Shown: positions 49,546-59,423 of the stretch, piece by piece
Position numbering within the stretch: position 1 is the first letter of the stretch
How the letters are laid out: each line of letters starts with the position of its first letter
Assembly (NCBI RefSeq): GCF_013449735.1
Contig: NZ_JACBNY010000005.1
Span: 57,438 to 121,437, forward strand
DNA: 64,000 nucleotides
Direction: 5' to 3'
From: Pseudolactococcus laudensis
GTDB lineage: Bacteria; Bacillota; Bacilli; Lactobacillales; Streptococcaceae
Made by a program: the position numbers and the translations under genes
The notes under the pieces: model-generated
Told to the model about the DNA's origin: nothing
Databases searched by the model: none
Seen by the model: only the letters and a program-made list of their open reading frames with translations

Positions 49546-49930
49546 TTTAGTTGATTTACTACTTCATAAGCAGTTAGCGCAAATACTCCCCAAGAGATGT
49601 TTAAATTTAAAATAACAAACTTCAAAATTTCTATAACACTAAACCGACTATAAATAGTTTAAACACGCCTAGAAATCTACAGATTATTGCGGTACAAATG
49701 ACACAATTCAGATAATATGACGTATAAAAATTTTTGAAAATAAAAAGATGATTGACCAAATTTTTTGTCATACTACTACTTGCTAACCTATTGTTAGACT
49801 AACCTCTCACTAAATGACTAATCGCCATTATCATGCTCGGCTCAAGCCACCTGTTCCAATTTTTATCCAAGTATTTTAAAAGACGATAAAGCATTTCAGA
49901 GGGTTTTTAAGCTTAAAATGACTAGTTTTT
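49546..49930. other. AT-rich intergenic stretch without genes
   Basis: About 385 bp between the adhesin promoter and the exoA promoter. I see no ORF with a ribosome-binding site, no hairpin terminator and no repeat related to others in the window. Confidence 0.5.
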
Positions 49931-49949
49931 TGGTATAATAAAACCTATG
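49931..49949 (+). promoter_or_regulatory. exoA extended -10 adjacent to ATG (leaderless)
   Basis: TGG TATAAT (hexamer 49934-49939), seven bases, ATG at 49947; -35 weak (CTTAAA); no Shine-Dalgarno. Confidence 0.65.
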
Positions 49950-50780
49950 AAAATGAAATTTATCTCTTGGAATATTGATTCCCTAAATGCCGCCTTAACT
50001 AGCGATTCCCCACGCGCCCAACTCTCGCAAGCCGTCCTAACCCACCTTGCAAGCCTAGACGCCGACGTCATCGCCCTACAAGAAACCAAACTATCTGCCA
50101 AAGGCCCAACCAAAAAACACTTAGAGATCCTAGCTGAGCGTTTCCCTGGTTACGCTATCGCATGGCGCTCATCCGTTGAACCCGCTCGTAAAGGCTATGC
50201 CGGCACAATGTTTCTATACAAACAGGAGTTGTCTGTAACCATTGAAACGCCAGAAATCGGTGCCCCTTCGACAATGGATAGTGAAGGTCGCATTATTACC
50301 TTAGAATTTGACAACTTCTACTTGACCCAAGTCTATACGCCCAATGCAGGTGATGGCTTGAAACGCTTAGCAGAACGCCAAATTTGGGACGAAAAATACC
50401 GAGATTACCTCCTTGAACTTGACGCAAAAAAACCAGTCATTGCGACAGGTGACTATAATGTAGCCCACTTCGAAATTGACTTGGCACATCCTAATAATAA
50501 TCGCAATTCACCAGGCTTTACAGATGAAGAACGTCAAGGTTTCACCAACTTACTTAGCGCAGGCTTTACCGACACCTTCCGTCATGTTCACGGTCAAGTG
50601 CCAAACGTCTATTCTTGGTGGGCGCAACGTTCTAAAACAAGTAAAATCAACAATGCAGGGTGGCGGATTGACTACTTTATTACATCAGAGCGCATCGCTG
50701 ATAAAATCAGTGCCTCTGAAATGATTGACTCAGGAGCAAGACAAGATCATACCCCAATCTTACTTGAAATCGACTTATAA
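49947..50780 (+). CDS. exoA: Exodeoxyribonuclease III / AP endonuclease
   Basis: 277 residues of the ExoIII (EEP) family: ISWNIDSLNA, LQETKL (metal Glu), VYTPNAGDGLKRL, ATGDYNVAH, WWAQRSKTSKINNAGWRIDYF and the C-terminal DHTPILLEIDL with the catalytic His. It cleaves abasic sites in base-excision repair. Codon usage looks GC-richer than the surrounding intergenic DNA, as for other housekeeping genes here. Followed by a terminator. Confidence 0.95.
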   Translation: MKMKFISWNIDSLNAALTSDSPRAQLSQAVLTHLASLDADVIALQETKLSAKGPTKKHLEILAERFPGYAIAWRSSVEPARKGYAGTMFLYKQELSVTIETPEIGAPSTMDSEGRIITLEFDNFYLTQVYTPNAGDGLKRLAERQIWDEKYRDYLLELDAKKPVIATGDYNVAHFEIDLAHPNNNRNSPGFTDEERQGFTNLLSAGFTDTFRHVHGQVPNVYSWWAQRSKTSKINNAGWRIDYFITSERIADKISASEMIDSGARQDHTPILLEIDL

Positions 50781-50783
50781 ACC

Positions 50784-50822
50784 ATTAAAAAAGTCCAGTC
50801 ATTTGATGACTGAACTTTTTTA
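50784..50822 (+). terminator. exoA terminator
   Basis: AAAAGT-CAGTCAT and ATGACTG-ACTTTT form a 14-bp stem with one mismatch, then a T-run, directly after the stop codon. Confidence 0.85.
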
Positions 50823-50925
50823 TATTTAGGCTAGCAAAACTTTTTAGCTAGTATTTAGCATGAGTAAAGTACAAATATATACTCCCTTTGAATTGACGTG
50901 TGTCACTAAAAAACTACTGATTCCA

Positions 50926-51075
50926 CATCAATTTAACGATTTTTCACCATTTTCGTATTGTTTTACCAAAAGAATACCGATTTGGTAAAAAAACAACGAA
51001 TTTATTACCATTTTCGCATTGTTTTGCCAAAAGAATACGAAAATGGTAAAGAATTGGCGATTTTCTTACAAGTTT
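50926..51075 (-). repeat. Composite repeat copy B: 61-bp tandem units
   Basis: Read on the minus strand: a diverged 61-bp unit (51075-51015), a well-conserved unit (51014-50954) and a partial unit (50953 to about 50926). Unit length and conserved blocks (TTTTTTTACCAAATCGGTATTC, then TTTTGG[TC]AAAACAAT[AG]CG, then AAAATGGTA) match copy A; the stretch after GGTA differs in each unit. Confidence 0.8.
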
Positions 51076-51131
51076 AGCATTGTTTCTCTAATTAATCATG
51101 CTACTTGTCAATTTGTCAAAATAACATAAAA

Positions 51132-51184
51132 AAATAGACTATGAACGTTTCCGATTAATATCGAAAATCGTTCATAGCCTATTT
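51132..51184 (-). repeat. Composite repeat copy B: hairpin module
   Basis: A 16-bp stem (51132-51147 with 51169-51184), related to the hairpin at 26266-26319. It lies between the ArsC-like gene stop (51218) and the tandem units, giving the same order as copy A when read on the minus strand: gene, hairpin, tandem units. Confidence 0.75.
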
Positions 51185-51217
51185 TATTGGTCTTTTGTCT
51201 CGACCTCATTTTTATAT

Positions 51218-51574
51218 TTAGGCTAGTAAAGTTTCGTAGTCAGTCCGATAACCAATTTGTAAAATTTTGCCATCTTCGTCTAACAAGATTGGTCGTTTGA
51301 TCAACATCCCATCAGAGGCTAATAAATCTGCCGCCTCTTCAAGAGAAAGATCGGCGATCTTATCTTTCAAGCCAAGCTCACGATAACTGATGCCAGACAT
51401 ATTGAAAAATTTCTTTTTATCAAATCCTGATGTTTCGAGCCATGACAAAATGAGCTCAGCCTTAAGTGGGGTTGTTTTCAAGTCAATTTCTTGAACCGAC
51501 ACACCAAGTGCATCTAATTCTTTGTGCGCTCTTTGACAAGTCGAACACTTTGGATACCAGTAAAATGTTTTCAT
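51218..51574 (-). CDS. ArsC/Spx-family thioredoxin-fold protein (YffB-like)
   Basis: 118 residues with YWYPKCSTCQRAHKEL near the N-terminus (CxxC) and IKRPILLDEDGKILQIGYR near the C-terminus, typical of the ArsC-like family. Arsenate reductase activity is not implied; many members are uncharacterised redox proteins. It overlaps the serA stop by 4 bp, so it is cotranscribed with serCA. Confidence 0.8.
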   Translation of the reverse strand: MKTFYWYPKCSTCQRAHKELDALGVSVQEIDLKTTPLKAELILSWLETSGFDKKKFFNMSGISYRELGLKDKIADLSLEEAADLLASDGMLIKRPILLDEDGKILQIGYRTDYETLLA

Positions 51575-52752
51575 GATTTTTTGATGATTCTCACTCTCAC
51601 GATATTGTCTGAGCTATCAAACTCAGCGGCCAGTGCCTTTACTTTCTCTTCATCGGACTCATCCAAATCAAGCAAGGTATAGGCATGGTGGTCTTTAGAC
51701 CGGTTGATGATATTTGAAATATTGATGCCGGCTTCTGACACACGGGTCGAGATGCGAGCAACAATATTAGGCACATTGTTGTTGATTAAGGTAATCCGGA
51801 ATGGTGACGTCAAGGCCTGCTTGACATTCGGGAAGTTGACAGAGTTGATGATTTCACCTGTTTCCATGAAACGGCGAATCGTTTGACCTGCCATAATCGC
51901 ACAGTTGAGTTCAGCTTCTTCAGTCGAGCCACCCACGTGTGGGAGAACAGTGATTTTTTCTTTATTAAGCAAATCTTCTGTCCCGAAGTCTGTGATATAG
52001 CGTTTGACTACGCCTGTTTCAATGGCATCAAACAAGGCGTCGTTGTCAACCAGTTCACCACGCGCGAAGTTGATAATTGTCACGTCTTTCCCCATAACAT
52101 CAAAGGCATCACGGTTGAAAGTCGCTTTAGTTTCTTCAGTCAAGGGCACGTGAATCGTGATGTAATCACAATTTCTGAAAATATCCTTGATGTCATTCAC
52201 ACGACGGACGTGACTTGAAATGTTCCAAGCTGTCTCAATCGACACGTATGGATCATAGCCGTAAACGTGCATACCCAAACGATAAGCATCATTTGCAATA
52301 CGGGCACCAATCGCCCCAAGCCCGATCACACCGAAGTTTTTGCCTGTGATTTCTGAGCCTGCAAATTGTTTCTTGCCTGCTTCGACTTGCTTGGGTACAT
52401 CATCACCAGTTAAGGTATTCACCCATTCGTTAGCAGAGATATAATCACGCGCACTCAAAAGTGTTGAGGCAATCACGGCTTCTTTCACGGCGTTGGCATT
52501 AGCACCTGGCGTGTTGAACACCACAATTCCTTTGTCAGTCGCTTCTTCAATCGGAATATTATTGGTACCAGCACCTGCACGAGCGATAGCTTTGAGATTT
52601 TCTGGAAATTCAGTACCATGTAAGTTTTCAGAACGAATAATATAAGCATCGGGATTTTCTTTGTGATCCCCATCAATCTGGAAGGCATTGCCAAGTTCAC
52701 GGAGACCAATTTTATTGATATTGTTGTAAGTTTTTACTGAAAATGTTGTCAT
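51571..52752 (-). CDS. serA: D-3-phosphoglycerate dehydrogenase
   Basis: 393 residues: NAD-binding GKNFGVIGLGAIGARIANDA, catalytic Arg/Glu/His set in INFARGELVD and VLPHVGGSTEEAE, then a C-terminal ACT domain (about 320-393; NNVPNIVARISTRVSEAG), the short-type SerA. First step of serine synthesis; the ACT domain may sense serine. Downstream of serC, same transcript. AGAAAGCAAG before the ATG. Confidence 0.93.
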   Translation of the reverse strand: MTTFSVKTYNNINKIGLRELGNAFQIDGDHKENPDAYIIRSENLHGTEFPENLKAIARAGAGTNNIPIEEATDKGIVVFNTPGANANAVKEAVIASTLLSARDYISANEWVNTLTGDDVPKQVEAGKKQFAGSEITGKNFGVIGLGAIGARIANDAYRLGMHVYGYDPYVSIETAWNISSHVRRVNDIKDIFRNCDYITIHVPLTEETKATFNRDAFDVMGKDVTIINFARGELVDNDALFDAIETGVVKRYITDFGTEDLLNKEKITVLPHVGGSTEEAELNCAIMAGQTIRRFMETGEIINSVNFPNVKQALTSPFRITLINNNVPNIVARISTRVSEAGINISNIINRSKDHHAYTLLDLDESDEEKVKALAAEFDSSDNIVRVRIIKKS

Positions 52753-52827
52753 CTACTTGCTTTCTATTTTAACTGAACCATGCGTCATATTTATATGACG
52801 CAATCAAACGCTAAACGGTAAACAAAC

Positions 52828-53925
52828 TTAAGCTGAATTTCTAGCCTCAAATGCTTTCATAAAGGCTACCAATTCTTGCACCCCTTCAAGTGGAAAGGCG
52901 TTATAGATCGACGCACGCATGCCCCCAACTGAGCGGTGACCTTTGATGTTTTTGAAATCATGTTCAAGTGCTTCTTTGTTAAACAACTTATCCAAGTCAT
53001 CTGTTGGGGTCACAAATGGGATATTACAGATGCTGCGGTCTGCTTTTGTTTCAACGGGATTTGAGTAAAACTCAGACTGATCGATAAAGTCATAAAGCAA
53101 GTTGGCTTTCTCGATGTTTTTAGCTTGCATGGCGTCAACACCACCTAGGCTTGCCACGTAGTCAAACACAAGACGTGCCATGTAGATGCCATAAGTTGGA
53201 GGGGTATTGTAGAGTGAGTCGTTATCCGATTGGATTCGGTAGTCCAACATTGAAGAGAGAACCGGCTCATCATTAAGTAAGTCTTCGCGAACGATGACAA
53301 TAGTTACGCCAGCAGGTCCAATGTTTTTTTGCGCACCAGCATAAATCAAGCCGAAGTCAGCAACATTATAACGAACTGCCAAAATATTGGAACTCATATC
53401 CGCAACGATCGGTACACCATTCGTATCTGGTAAATCATAAATCGTTGTGCCTTCAATCGTATTATTGGTCGTCAAATGCACATAAGCCGCATCTGGATCA
53501 ATCGTTGCTGCATCGAAAGTCGGAATATGGTTATAAACTGTTGCCTCTGAAGACGCTAAAAGTTCCGGTTGGAAATCAATTGTCTTAGATAACTTTACAG
53601 CCTCTGTATAAGCTTTTTTACCCCATGAACCACCCACGATATAATAGGCTTTTTTCTTTTTCTGAGCCAAATTCAGTGGGATCATAGAGAATTGTAATGA
53701 TGCACCGCCCTGTAAGAAAAGGACTTTATAATTATCTGGAATCGCCATCAAGTCACGCAAGCGCAACTCAGCAGCTTTGATAATTTCATCAAACTCGGAG
53801 GAGCGATGAGACAGTTCCATAACACTCATACCACTTTCGCGGTAATCTAGCATTTCTTTTTGTGCTTGTTCAAGCACGGGTTTTGGCAAGACTGCTGGTC
53901 CTGCTGAAAAATTGTAAACTGTCAT
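52828..53925 (-). CDS. serC: Phosphoserine aminotransferase
   Basis: 365 residues: [33 protein letters not shown], the PLP lysine in [16 protein letters not shown] and the C-terminal [12 protein letters not shown]. It transaminates 3-phosphohydroxypyruvate. First gene of serC-serA-arsC-like; GGAGG lies 10 nt before the ATG. serB is not present here. Confidence 0.96.
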   Translation of the reverse strand: MTVYNFSAGPAVLPKPVLEQAQKEMLDYRESGMSVMELSHRSSEFDEIIKAAELRLRDLMAIPDNYKVLFLQGGASLQFSMIPLNLAQKKKKAYYIVGGSWGKKAYTEAVKLSKTIDFQPELLASSEATVYNHIPTFDAATIDPDAAYVHLTTNNTIEGTTIYDLPDTNGVPIVADMSSNILAVRYNVADFGLIYAGAQKNIGPAGVTIVIVREDLLNDEPVLSSMLDYRIQSDNDSLYNTPPTYGIYMARLVFDYVASLGGVDAMQAKNIEKANLLYDFIDQSEFYSNPVETKADRSICNIPFVTPTDDLDKLFNKEALEHDFKNIKGHRSVGGMRASIYNAFPLEGVQELVAFMKAFEARNSA

Positions 53926-54040
53926 TTGGTAGAAACCTCCGATTTATTTTACCGACGAATTCAGAATTAAACTCGCCTTAATATTTAGAATTAACTAAAT
54001 ATTGATACTATTATATCATATTGTGAAAATTTATACACAA

Positions 54041-54081
54041 AAATCCCTTATTTCATCGAAATTTTTAGGGATTGTTCGTGT
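54041..54081 (-). terminator. Terminator of the first amino-acid-binding lipoprotein gene
   Basis: AATCCC and GGGATT arms with an inner AATTTC/GAAAT hairpin, then T5 on the minus strand, about 40 bp after the stop at 54121. Confidence 0.7.
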
Positions 54082-54120
54082 TTTTATACGTAAATCGATA
54101 ATTCATGTAATCAGTCTATT

Positions 54121-54945
54121 TTATTTAGCTGCTGTTTGAGATAATTCAAAATTAGTTTTGACAAATTCTTCAATTTTACCATCAGCTTTAAGTTGTGTGA
54201 TCACTTTGTCAATTTCTTTTTTCAGATTACCTGAATCCTTAGGCATCGCAATCGCATAACTATCCGATTTTGATGAATCAAATTTAATATTTGTGACAAT
54301 CGCTAAATCAGGATTGGCCGCCACGTAAGCTTTAGCAATTGGTTCTTCAAAAACAACGCCTGAAACCGTCCCATTTTTGAGTTCATTAATCATCTGACCA
54401 TTCTTAGTCAAGCTGACCAAATTAGCCCCCTTGACTTGATCTTTCACAATATTTTCCTGAACTGTTCCTTTTTGAGCAGCTACTTTCTTGCCGTCAAATG
54501 CTGCTAAATTTTGATAAGCGTCTGCTTGAGACTTTTGAACGATCATCACATTTTGCGCTGTATAATAGGACGTTGAGAAGTCATATGCCTTTTGACGTTC
54601 AGGTGTTGCTGAAATCCCCGAAATGGCTATGTCAGCCTTACCAGATTCGACTGATGCAAGCACGTTATTAAAGTCCATCGCTTGGAACTTGACCTTTACT
54701 CCTAATGCCTTACCAATTTCATTGGCTAAGTCAACATCAGAACCCACAATTGTATTTTTTCCATCTTTAATCACTTGAAATTCAAAAGGGGCAAACTCTG
54801 GATTCAAGGCGACTGTCAAAGTCTTTTTATCTTTAATTTGGTCTACATAGTGATTTGGGTCAGCCTTTTTATCAGAACCACAAGCCGTCAAAGCAAGTAC
54901 AGCCGTCACAGCAACAATACCTAAAATCATTTTTTTCATCTTCAT
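54121..54945 (-). CDS. Amino-acid ABC transporter substrate-binding lipoprotein, copy 2
   Basis: 274 residues: lipoprotein signal with lipobox LTAC (Cys about 22), then a family 3 solute-binding fold (LTVALNPEFAPFEF; GSDVDLANEIGKALGV; DIAISGISATPERQKAYDFS). It probably binds a polar amino acid outside the membrane. No permease or ATPase gene is adjacent, so it must work with a transporter encoded elsewhere. The close paralogue lies upstream with its own promoter. Promoter TTGACT-16-TATAAT at 55013-54986. Confidence 0.88.
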   Translation of the reverse strand: MKMKKMILGIVAVTAVLALTACGSDKKADPNHYVDQIKDKKTLTVALNPEFAPFEFQVIKDGKNTIVGSDVDLANEIGKALGVKVKFQAMDFNNVLASVESGKADIAISGISATPERQKAYDFSTSYYTAQNVMIVQKSQADAYQNLAAFDGKKVAAQKGTVQENIVKDQVKGANLVSLTKNGQMINELKNGTVSGVVFEEPIAKAYVAANPDLAIVTNIKFDSSKSDSYAIAMPKDSGNLKKEIDKVITQLKADGKIEEFVKTNFELSQTAAK

Positions 54946-55050
54946 AAGTTATATCTTTTCTGTATATTTATTAGTTTATAGCATAATTATACAGCATTTC
55001 AACAATAAGTCAAGTTTTTTGCATAATTTTTCATTTTATTGATTATATGC

Positions 55051-55095
55051 CATAAAAAAAATCCCCCTACAGACTTACCGTATGTAGAAGGAATG
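55051..55095 (-). terminator. Terminator of the second amino-acid-binding lipoprotein gene
   Basis: TCCTTCTACA pairs imperfectly with TGTAGGGGGA around an 11-nt loop, followed by eight T on the minus strand. Confidence 0.8.
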
Positions 55096-55106
55096 ACTTT
55101 ATAGAC

Positions 55107-55916
55107 TTATTTCGCGCTCTGTGCGAGTTCGAAATTTTTCTCAACAGATTTACTAATCGCATCTGTCGCTTTCAATTTTTTGATGACCGCATCAATTTCT
55201 TTTTTCAGTTTATCAGATTTTTTAGGCATTGCAACACAATAGCTATCAGTATCTGATGAATCTAGTTTCACGCCAGATAAAGCTAAATCAGAATTGGCAG
55301 AGATATATGACTTCGCAATAGGTTCTTCTAAAACGACACCTTCAACTGTTCCGTTTTTCAACTCATTAATGGCTTGACCTGTTTTAATCAAGGAAACCAG
55401 TGAGGCATCCTTAACTTGATCAGTTGCCACTTTTTCTTGAACTGAGCCCTTTTGAGCCGCAACCTTCTTGCCTTTAAAATCTGCAATTGTCGCATATTTA
55501 TCTTGATGTTCTTTCTTCACAACAATGACATTATTAGCTGTGTAGTAGCTATCTGAAAAATCATAAGATTTAGCTCGGTCTGGGTCAGCCGAAATACCAG
55601 AAATCGCAATATCTGCTTTACCGCTTGTCACACTAGCTAAAACATTATTAAAATCCATTGCTTGTATTTTAACTTTCACACCTAAAGCTTTACCAATTTC
55701 ATTAGCCAAATCAACGTCTGAACCGACGATTTCATTTTTGCCATCTTTTAACATTTGAAACTCAAAAGGCGCATAGTCTGGGCTCAAGGCAACAGTCAAA
55801 GTGCCTTTATCTTTAATTTTAGACAATGTATCTTTTGATGATGATGACCCACAAGCCGCCAAAGTCACGATTGATGTCAAAGCAACAAGGCCTAAAGCTA
55901 TTTTTTTCAAGTTCAT
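55107..55916 (-). CDS. Amino-acid ABC transporter substrate-binding lipoprotein, copy 1
   Basis: 269 residues from the ATG giving MNLKKIALGL; lipobox LAAC. Highly similar to the next gene through most of its length (GSDVDLANEIGKALGVKVK; VAAQKG; INELKNGTV; LEEPIAKSY). Tandem duplicates with separate promoters and terminators suggest different regulation or specificity. Promoter TTGACA-16-TATAAT at 55982-55955. A weak CodY-like stretch lies just upstream of its -35. Confidence 0.88.
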   Translation of the reverse strand: MNLKKIALGLVALTSIVTLAACGSSSSKDTLSKIKDKGTLTVALSPDYAPFEFQMLKDGKNEIVGSDVDLANEIGKALGVKVKIQAMDFNNVLASVTSGKADIAISGISADPDRAKSYDFSDSYYTANNVIVVKKEHQDKYATIADFKGKKVAAQKGSVQEKVATDQVKDASLVSLIKTGQAINELKNGTVEGVVLEEPIAKSYISANSDLALSGVKLDSSDTDSYCVAMPKKSDKLKKEIDAVIKKLKATDAISKSVEKNFELAQSAK

Positions 55917-55954
55917 GTGTTCTCTTTTCTGCATATATATTATTTATCAGTATA

Positions 55955-55982
55955 ATTATACAATGTTTCCAAAATATGTCAA
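55955..55982 (-). promoter_or_regulatory. Promoter of the binding-lipoprotein gene
   Basis: Minus strand TTGACA (55982-55977), 16 bp, TATAAT (55960-55955). GATTTTCTGATAGAA at 56001-55987 matches 10 of 15 positions of the CodY consensus; too weak to call a site. Confidence 0.7.
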
Positions 55983-56012
55983 GAATTTCTATCAGAAAAT
56001 CAACTTGCTTCT

Positions 56013-58001
56013 CTAGTCAATCGCCTTAATCTCCAATATCGTATCCCGAATTTGTGCCGCAAGCTCATAATCTAAATTACCAGCCGCTTCATTCATCTGC
56101 TCGGTCAGCGTTTTAATCGCTGCCTGACGTTCTTTCCGATTCATGGTTTCATAGTCCACTTCGACCACTTGCCCATCATCCGCAACCTTTGTCAAACCAA
56201 TCTTATCCCGAATTTCCTTGATAATCGTCGTCGGTGTGATACCGTGCTCAAGATTGTAAGCCATCTGCGTCTCACGACGACGGGCAGTCTCATCAATCGC
56301 AATTTTCATCGACTCCGTCATCTTATCGGCATACATAATCACGCGCCCTTCCGAGTTCCGCGCCGCGCGACCAATCGTCTGAATCAAGCCACGCGCATTG
56401 CGCAAAAAGCCTTCCTTATCGGCATCCAAAATCGCCACCAAGGACACCTCAGGCACATCAATCCCCTCACGCAAGAGATTAATCCCGACCAGCACATCAA
56501 ACACGCCTAGCCTTAAATCACGCAGAATCTCCGTCCGCTCAAGCGTTTTAATATCCGAGTGCATATATTTAACCTTGACACCCATTTCCTTGAGATAATC
56601 GCTCAAATCCTCAGCCATTTTCTTGGTCATGGTCGTGACAAATGTCCGTTCGTTGCGCTCAGCGCGCAGATTAATCTCGCCTAGGAGATCATCAATCTGA
56701 CCCATGATGGGGCGAACCTCTACGATCGGGTCAAGTAGACCAGTCGGCCGAATGATCTGTTCAACAATTGTATCCGTCTGCTCCAGTTCATAATCACCAG
56801 GTGTCGCAGAAACATAGACAATTTGATGCACATGGCTTTCAAATTCTTCTCGTCTGAGTGGTCGGTTATCAAGCGCACTGGGTAAACGAAAACCGTAATT
56901 AACCAGCATTTCTTTACGCGACCGGTCACCATTATACATCCCCTTGATTTGTCCCATGGTCATGTGACTTTCGTCAATCATGATCAAGAAATCATCTGGG
57001 AAGAAGTCTAGCAAAGTATAAGGTGGCTCACCTTCAGTACGACCATCCATATGACGTGAATAGTTTTCGACACCGTTGGTATAGCCCATCTCACGCAACA
57101 TTTCGATGTCATAGTTAGTCCGCTGCTCCAAACGCTGCGCTTCTAACAACTTACCTTCCTCGTTAAAGTGTTTGAGTTGTGCTTCTAATTCGGCTTCAAT
57201 TTTAGCAATCGACTCTTCCATGTGTTCATCATTGGTCACAAAGTGGGTTGCGGGGAAAATCGCCAAATGTTCGACTTCGCCCAAAACATGACCAGTCAAG
57301 GCTTCAATTTCACGAATTCGCTCGATTTCATCGCCGAAAAACTCAACACGAAAGGCGTTCTCATCACGAGAGGCTGGGAAAATTTCGACCACATCGCCAC
57401 GCACGCGGAATTTACCACGCTGGAAGTCAATGTCATTTCGCTCAAACTGGATATCTACCAAGCTGTTGAGCAAGTGGTCTCGTGAGATTTCAAGACCCGG
57501 TCGCAAGCTGATCACATTGTCAGCGTATTCCTTAGGATTCCCCAAACCATAAATACAGCTGACCGATGCGACGACGATGACATCATTGCGCTCTAAAAGC
57601 GAGCTCGTCGCACTGTGGCGGAGCTTGTCGATTTCGTCATTGACCGAGCTGTCTTTTTCGATATAGGTATCAGAGCTTGGCACATATGCCTCTGGCTGAT
57701 AATAATCGTAGTAAGACACGAAATACTCGACCGCATTATTGGGGAAAAACTCTTTGAACTCACCGTAGAGCTGACCGGCAAGGGTTTTGTTGTGGGCGAT
57801 AACAAGCGTCGGCTTATTTTCACGCGCAATCACCTGACTCATGGTATAAGTCTTACCAGTCCCCGTCGCCCCCAGCAAGATTTGCGCCTTCTCACCATTT
57901 TCGATGCCCTCACACAACGCTTCAATCGCTGTTGGCTGGTCACCAGACGGCTCATACTTTGAAATTAACTCAAATTTTCTTGACGTATCTTTTTCTATCA
58001 T
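56013..58001 (-). CDS. uvrB: Excinuclease ABC subunit B
   Basis: 662 residues: Walker A GATGTGKT, beta-hairpin [12 protein letters not shown], helicase motifs ([48 protein letters not shown]) and a C-terminal UVR motif ([22 protein letters not shown]). Damage verification in nucleotide-excision repair. The -10 TAAAAT ends 6 nt before the ATG with no Shine-Dalgarno. It is divergent from def. Confidence 0.97.
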   Translation of the reverse strand: MIEKDTSRKFELISKYEPSGDQPTAIEALCEGIENGEKAQILLGATGTGKTYTMSQVIARENKPTLVIAHNKTLAGQLYGEFKEFFPNNAVEYFVSYYDYYQPEAYVPSSDTYIEKDSSVNDEIDKLRHSATSSLLERNDVIVVASVSCIYGLGNPKEYADNVISLRPGLEISRDHLLNSLVDIQFERNDIDFQRGKFRVRGDVVEIFPASRDENAFRVEFFGDEIERIREIEALTGHVLGEVEHLAIFPATHFVTNDEHMEESIAKIEAELEAQLKHFNEEGKLLEAQRLEQRTNYDIEMLREMGYTNGVENYSRHMDGRTEGEPPYTLLDFFPDDFLIMIDESHMTMGQIKGMYNGDRSRKEMLVNYGFRLPSALDNRPLRREEFESHVHQIVYVSATPGDYELEQTDTIVEQIIRPTGLLDPIVEVRPIMGQIDDLLGEINLRAERNERTFVTTMTKKMAEDLSDYLKEMGVKVKYMHSDIKTLERTEILRDLRLGVFDVLVGINLLREGIDVPEVSLVAILDADKEGFLRNARGLIQTIGRAARNSEGRVIMYADKMTESMKIAIDETARRRETQMAYNLEHGITPTTIIKEIRDKIGLTKVADDGQVVEVDYETMNRKERQAAIKTLTEQMNEAAGNLDYELAAQIRDTILEIKAID

Positions 58002-58016
58002 AGGTCAATTTTACCA
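58002..58016 (-). promoter_or_regulatory. uvrB extended -10 adjacent to ATG (leaderless)
   Basis: Minus strand: TGG TAAAAT (hexamer 58013-58008), six bases, ATG at 58001. The def promoter (TGG TATAAT, 58038-58043) lies back to back and gives def a normal leader with AAGAGG. Confidence 0.65.
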
Positions 58017-58072
58017 TTTTTGACCCCTGTTTTGTGGTATAATGAATGTGAATTCATTAAAAAGAGGTTATC

Positions 58073-58693
58073 ATGTCAATACAAGAAAAATTAATCAAAG
58101 CTAGTCATTTAATCGACATGGACGATATCGTCCGTGAAGGCAATCCGACGCTTCGCGCGGTAGGTGCCGACGTTGAACTACCACTCTCTGACGAAGATAT
58201 TATCCTAGGAGAAAAAATGCTGGAGTTCTTACGTAACTCGCAAGATCCTGTCATGTCTGAAAAAATGGGCCTACGTGGTGGTGTTGGCCTTGCAGCGCCA
58301 CAACTCGATGTCTCTAAAAAAATCATCGCTTGCCTTGTTCCTAAAGAATTTGAAAGCGAAGAAGCCGCTGAAAAAGCTAATGAGGCTTACAGCCTAGCAA
58401 CAATTATGTACAATGCTAAAATCGTGGCACACTCCGTTCAAGATGCAGCCCTTGCTGATGGCGAAGGTTGTCTATCTGTTGATCGTGATGTTCCAGGCTA
58501 CGTCGTTCGCCACGCGCGTGTCACAATCGACTATATCGATAAAAACGGCGACAAACAACGCATCAAACTTAAAGGCTACGATGCCATGGTCGTCCAACAC
58601 GAGATTGACCATACCAATGGCATCATGTTCTACGATCGCATCAACGAAGCTAATCCTTTTGCGATTAAAGATGATATGTTGATTATTGAATAA
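58073..58693 (+). CDS. def: Peptide deformylase
   Basis: 206 residues, type II deformylase length. Motifs: [19 protein letters not shown] (metal Cys) and [10 protein letters not shown] (metal His pair and catalytic Glu). It removes the N-formyl group from nascent proteins. AAGAGG precedes the ATG; a terminator follows. Confidence 0.96.
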   Translation: MSIQEKLIKASHLIDMDDIVREGNPTLRAVGADVELPLSDEDIILGEKMLEFLRNSQDPVMSEKMGLRGGVGLAAPQLDVSKKIIACLVPKEFESEEAAEKANEAYSLATIMYNAKIVAHSVQDAALADGEGCLSVDRDVPGYVVRHARVTIDYIDKNGDKQRIKLKGYDAMVVQHEIDHTNGIMFYDRINEANPFAIKDDMLIIE

Positions 58694-58697
58694 AGAT

Positions 58698-58738
58698 AAA
58701 AACGTTCTGACAGAATTTGACTGTTAGAACGTTTTTTA
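58698..58738 (+). terminator. def terminator
   Basis: AACGTTCT-ACAG pairs with CTGT-AGAACGTT with one mismatch, A-rich before and T6 after. Confidence 0.85.
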
Positions 58739-58836
58739 GTCCACCAAAAAAGAACTTATCCTGCTCTTTTTTGATTGAAGTACTTTTAACGTAAAAAAGT
58801 TTAAACTAGCTTTCTATCTTAATGTTCCATCTCTTA

Positions 58837-59398
58837 TTATTTTTCTTTCGTAAAATTCAACTGTTCCATCAACCATTCCATATAATTTTCTTTTTCATAA
58901 ACAATACTTGCAACTGTTGGCATAGAAGCTTTTGCTAAAATTTCTTCCTCACCACTTGTCAACTTGGTCTTATCGAGCGCCACATCTACTTGATAAAGCA
59001 CCTGTGTATTTTCGCCACTCCCTTGAGTAATCGTGCCATCACTAATACTCTTAATTTTACCGGTCAATAAACCATACTTGGTTTGATTAACACCCGCAAG
59101 CGATAGTTTTGTAGTATTCCCAACTTTTATCTTACTTCTATCTTGCGCAGAAATGTAGATTTCACCTATCAACTTTGAATCTTTTCCTTTATCCATCTGA
59201 GCAATGGGTTGAAAGGCCTGCAATCCCAAACCAGCTTTTACTGGCGCAAGGTACCCACATTGTCATAATATTTGCTTTCAAAATATCTGCGATATTATAA
59301 CCAAAATTTTCGAAACCATCAAAAATAAAATTTAAAATAGGTACTACCCAAAAGCTACCTAGCATGAGAAGACAATATAATCTAACTAGTCCTTTCAT
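58837..59398 (-). pseudogene. Remnant of a bacteriocin-secretion accessory (HlyD/LcnD-like) gene
   Basis: The downstream frame (to 58837) gives GYLAPVKAGLGLQAFQPIAQ then DSKLIGEIYISAQDRSKIKVG, the C-terminal part of HlyD/LcnD-type proteins that partner C39 exporters. The upstream 69-codon frame (59398-59189) is a membrane segment in another frame that does not look like the HlyD N-terminus. The gene has therefore lost its coiled-coil and lipoyl regions. Secretion by the adjacent C39 transporter may need an accessory protein encoded elsewhere. Confidence 0.65.
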
Positions 59399-59423
59399 AA
59401 CTACCTTTCTTACTCAATCTGAT

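Noticed and set aside
55987..56001. CodY box before the binding-lipoprotein promoter
   Set aside because: Only 10 of 15 consensus positions match in AT-rich DNA, too weak to report as a site.
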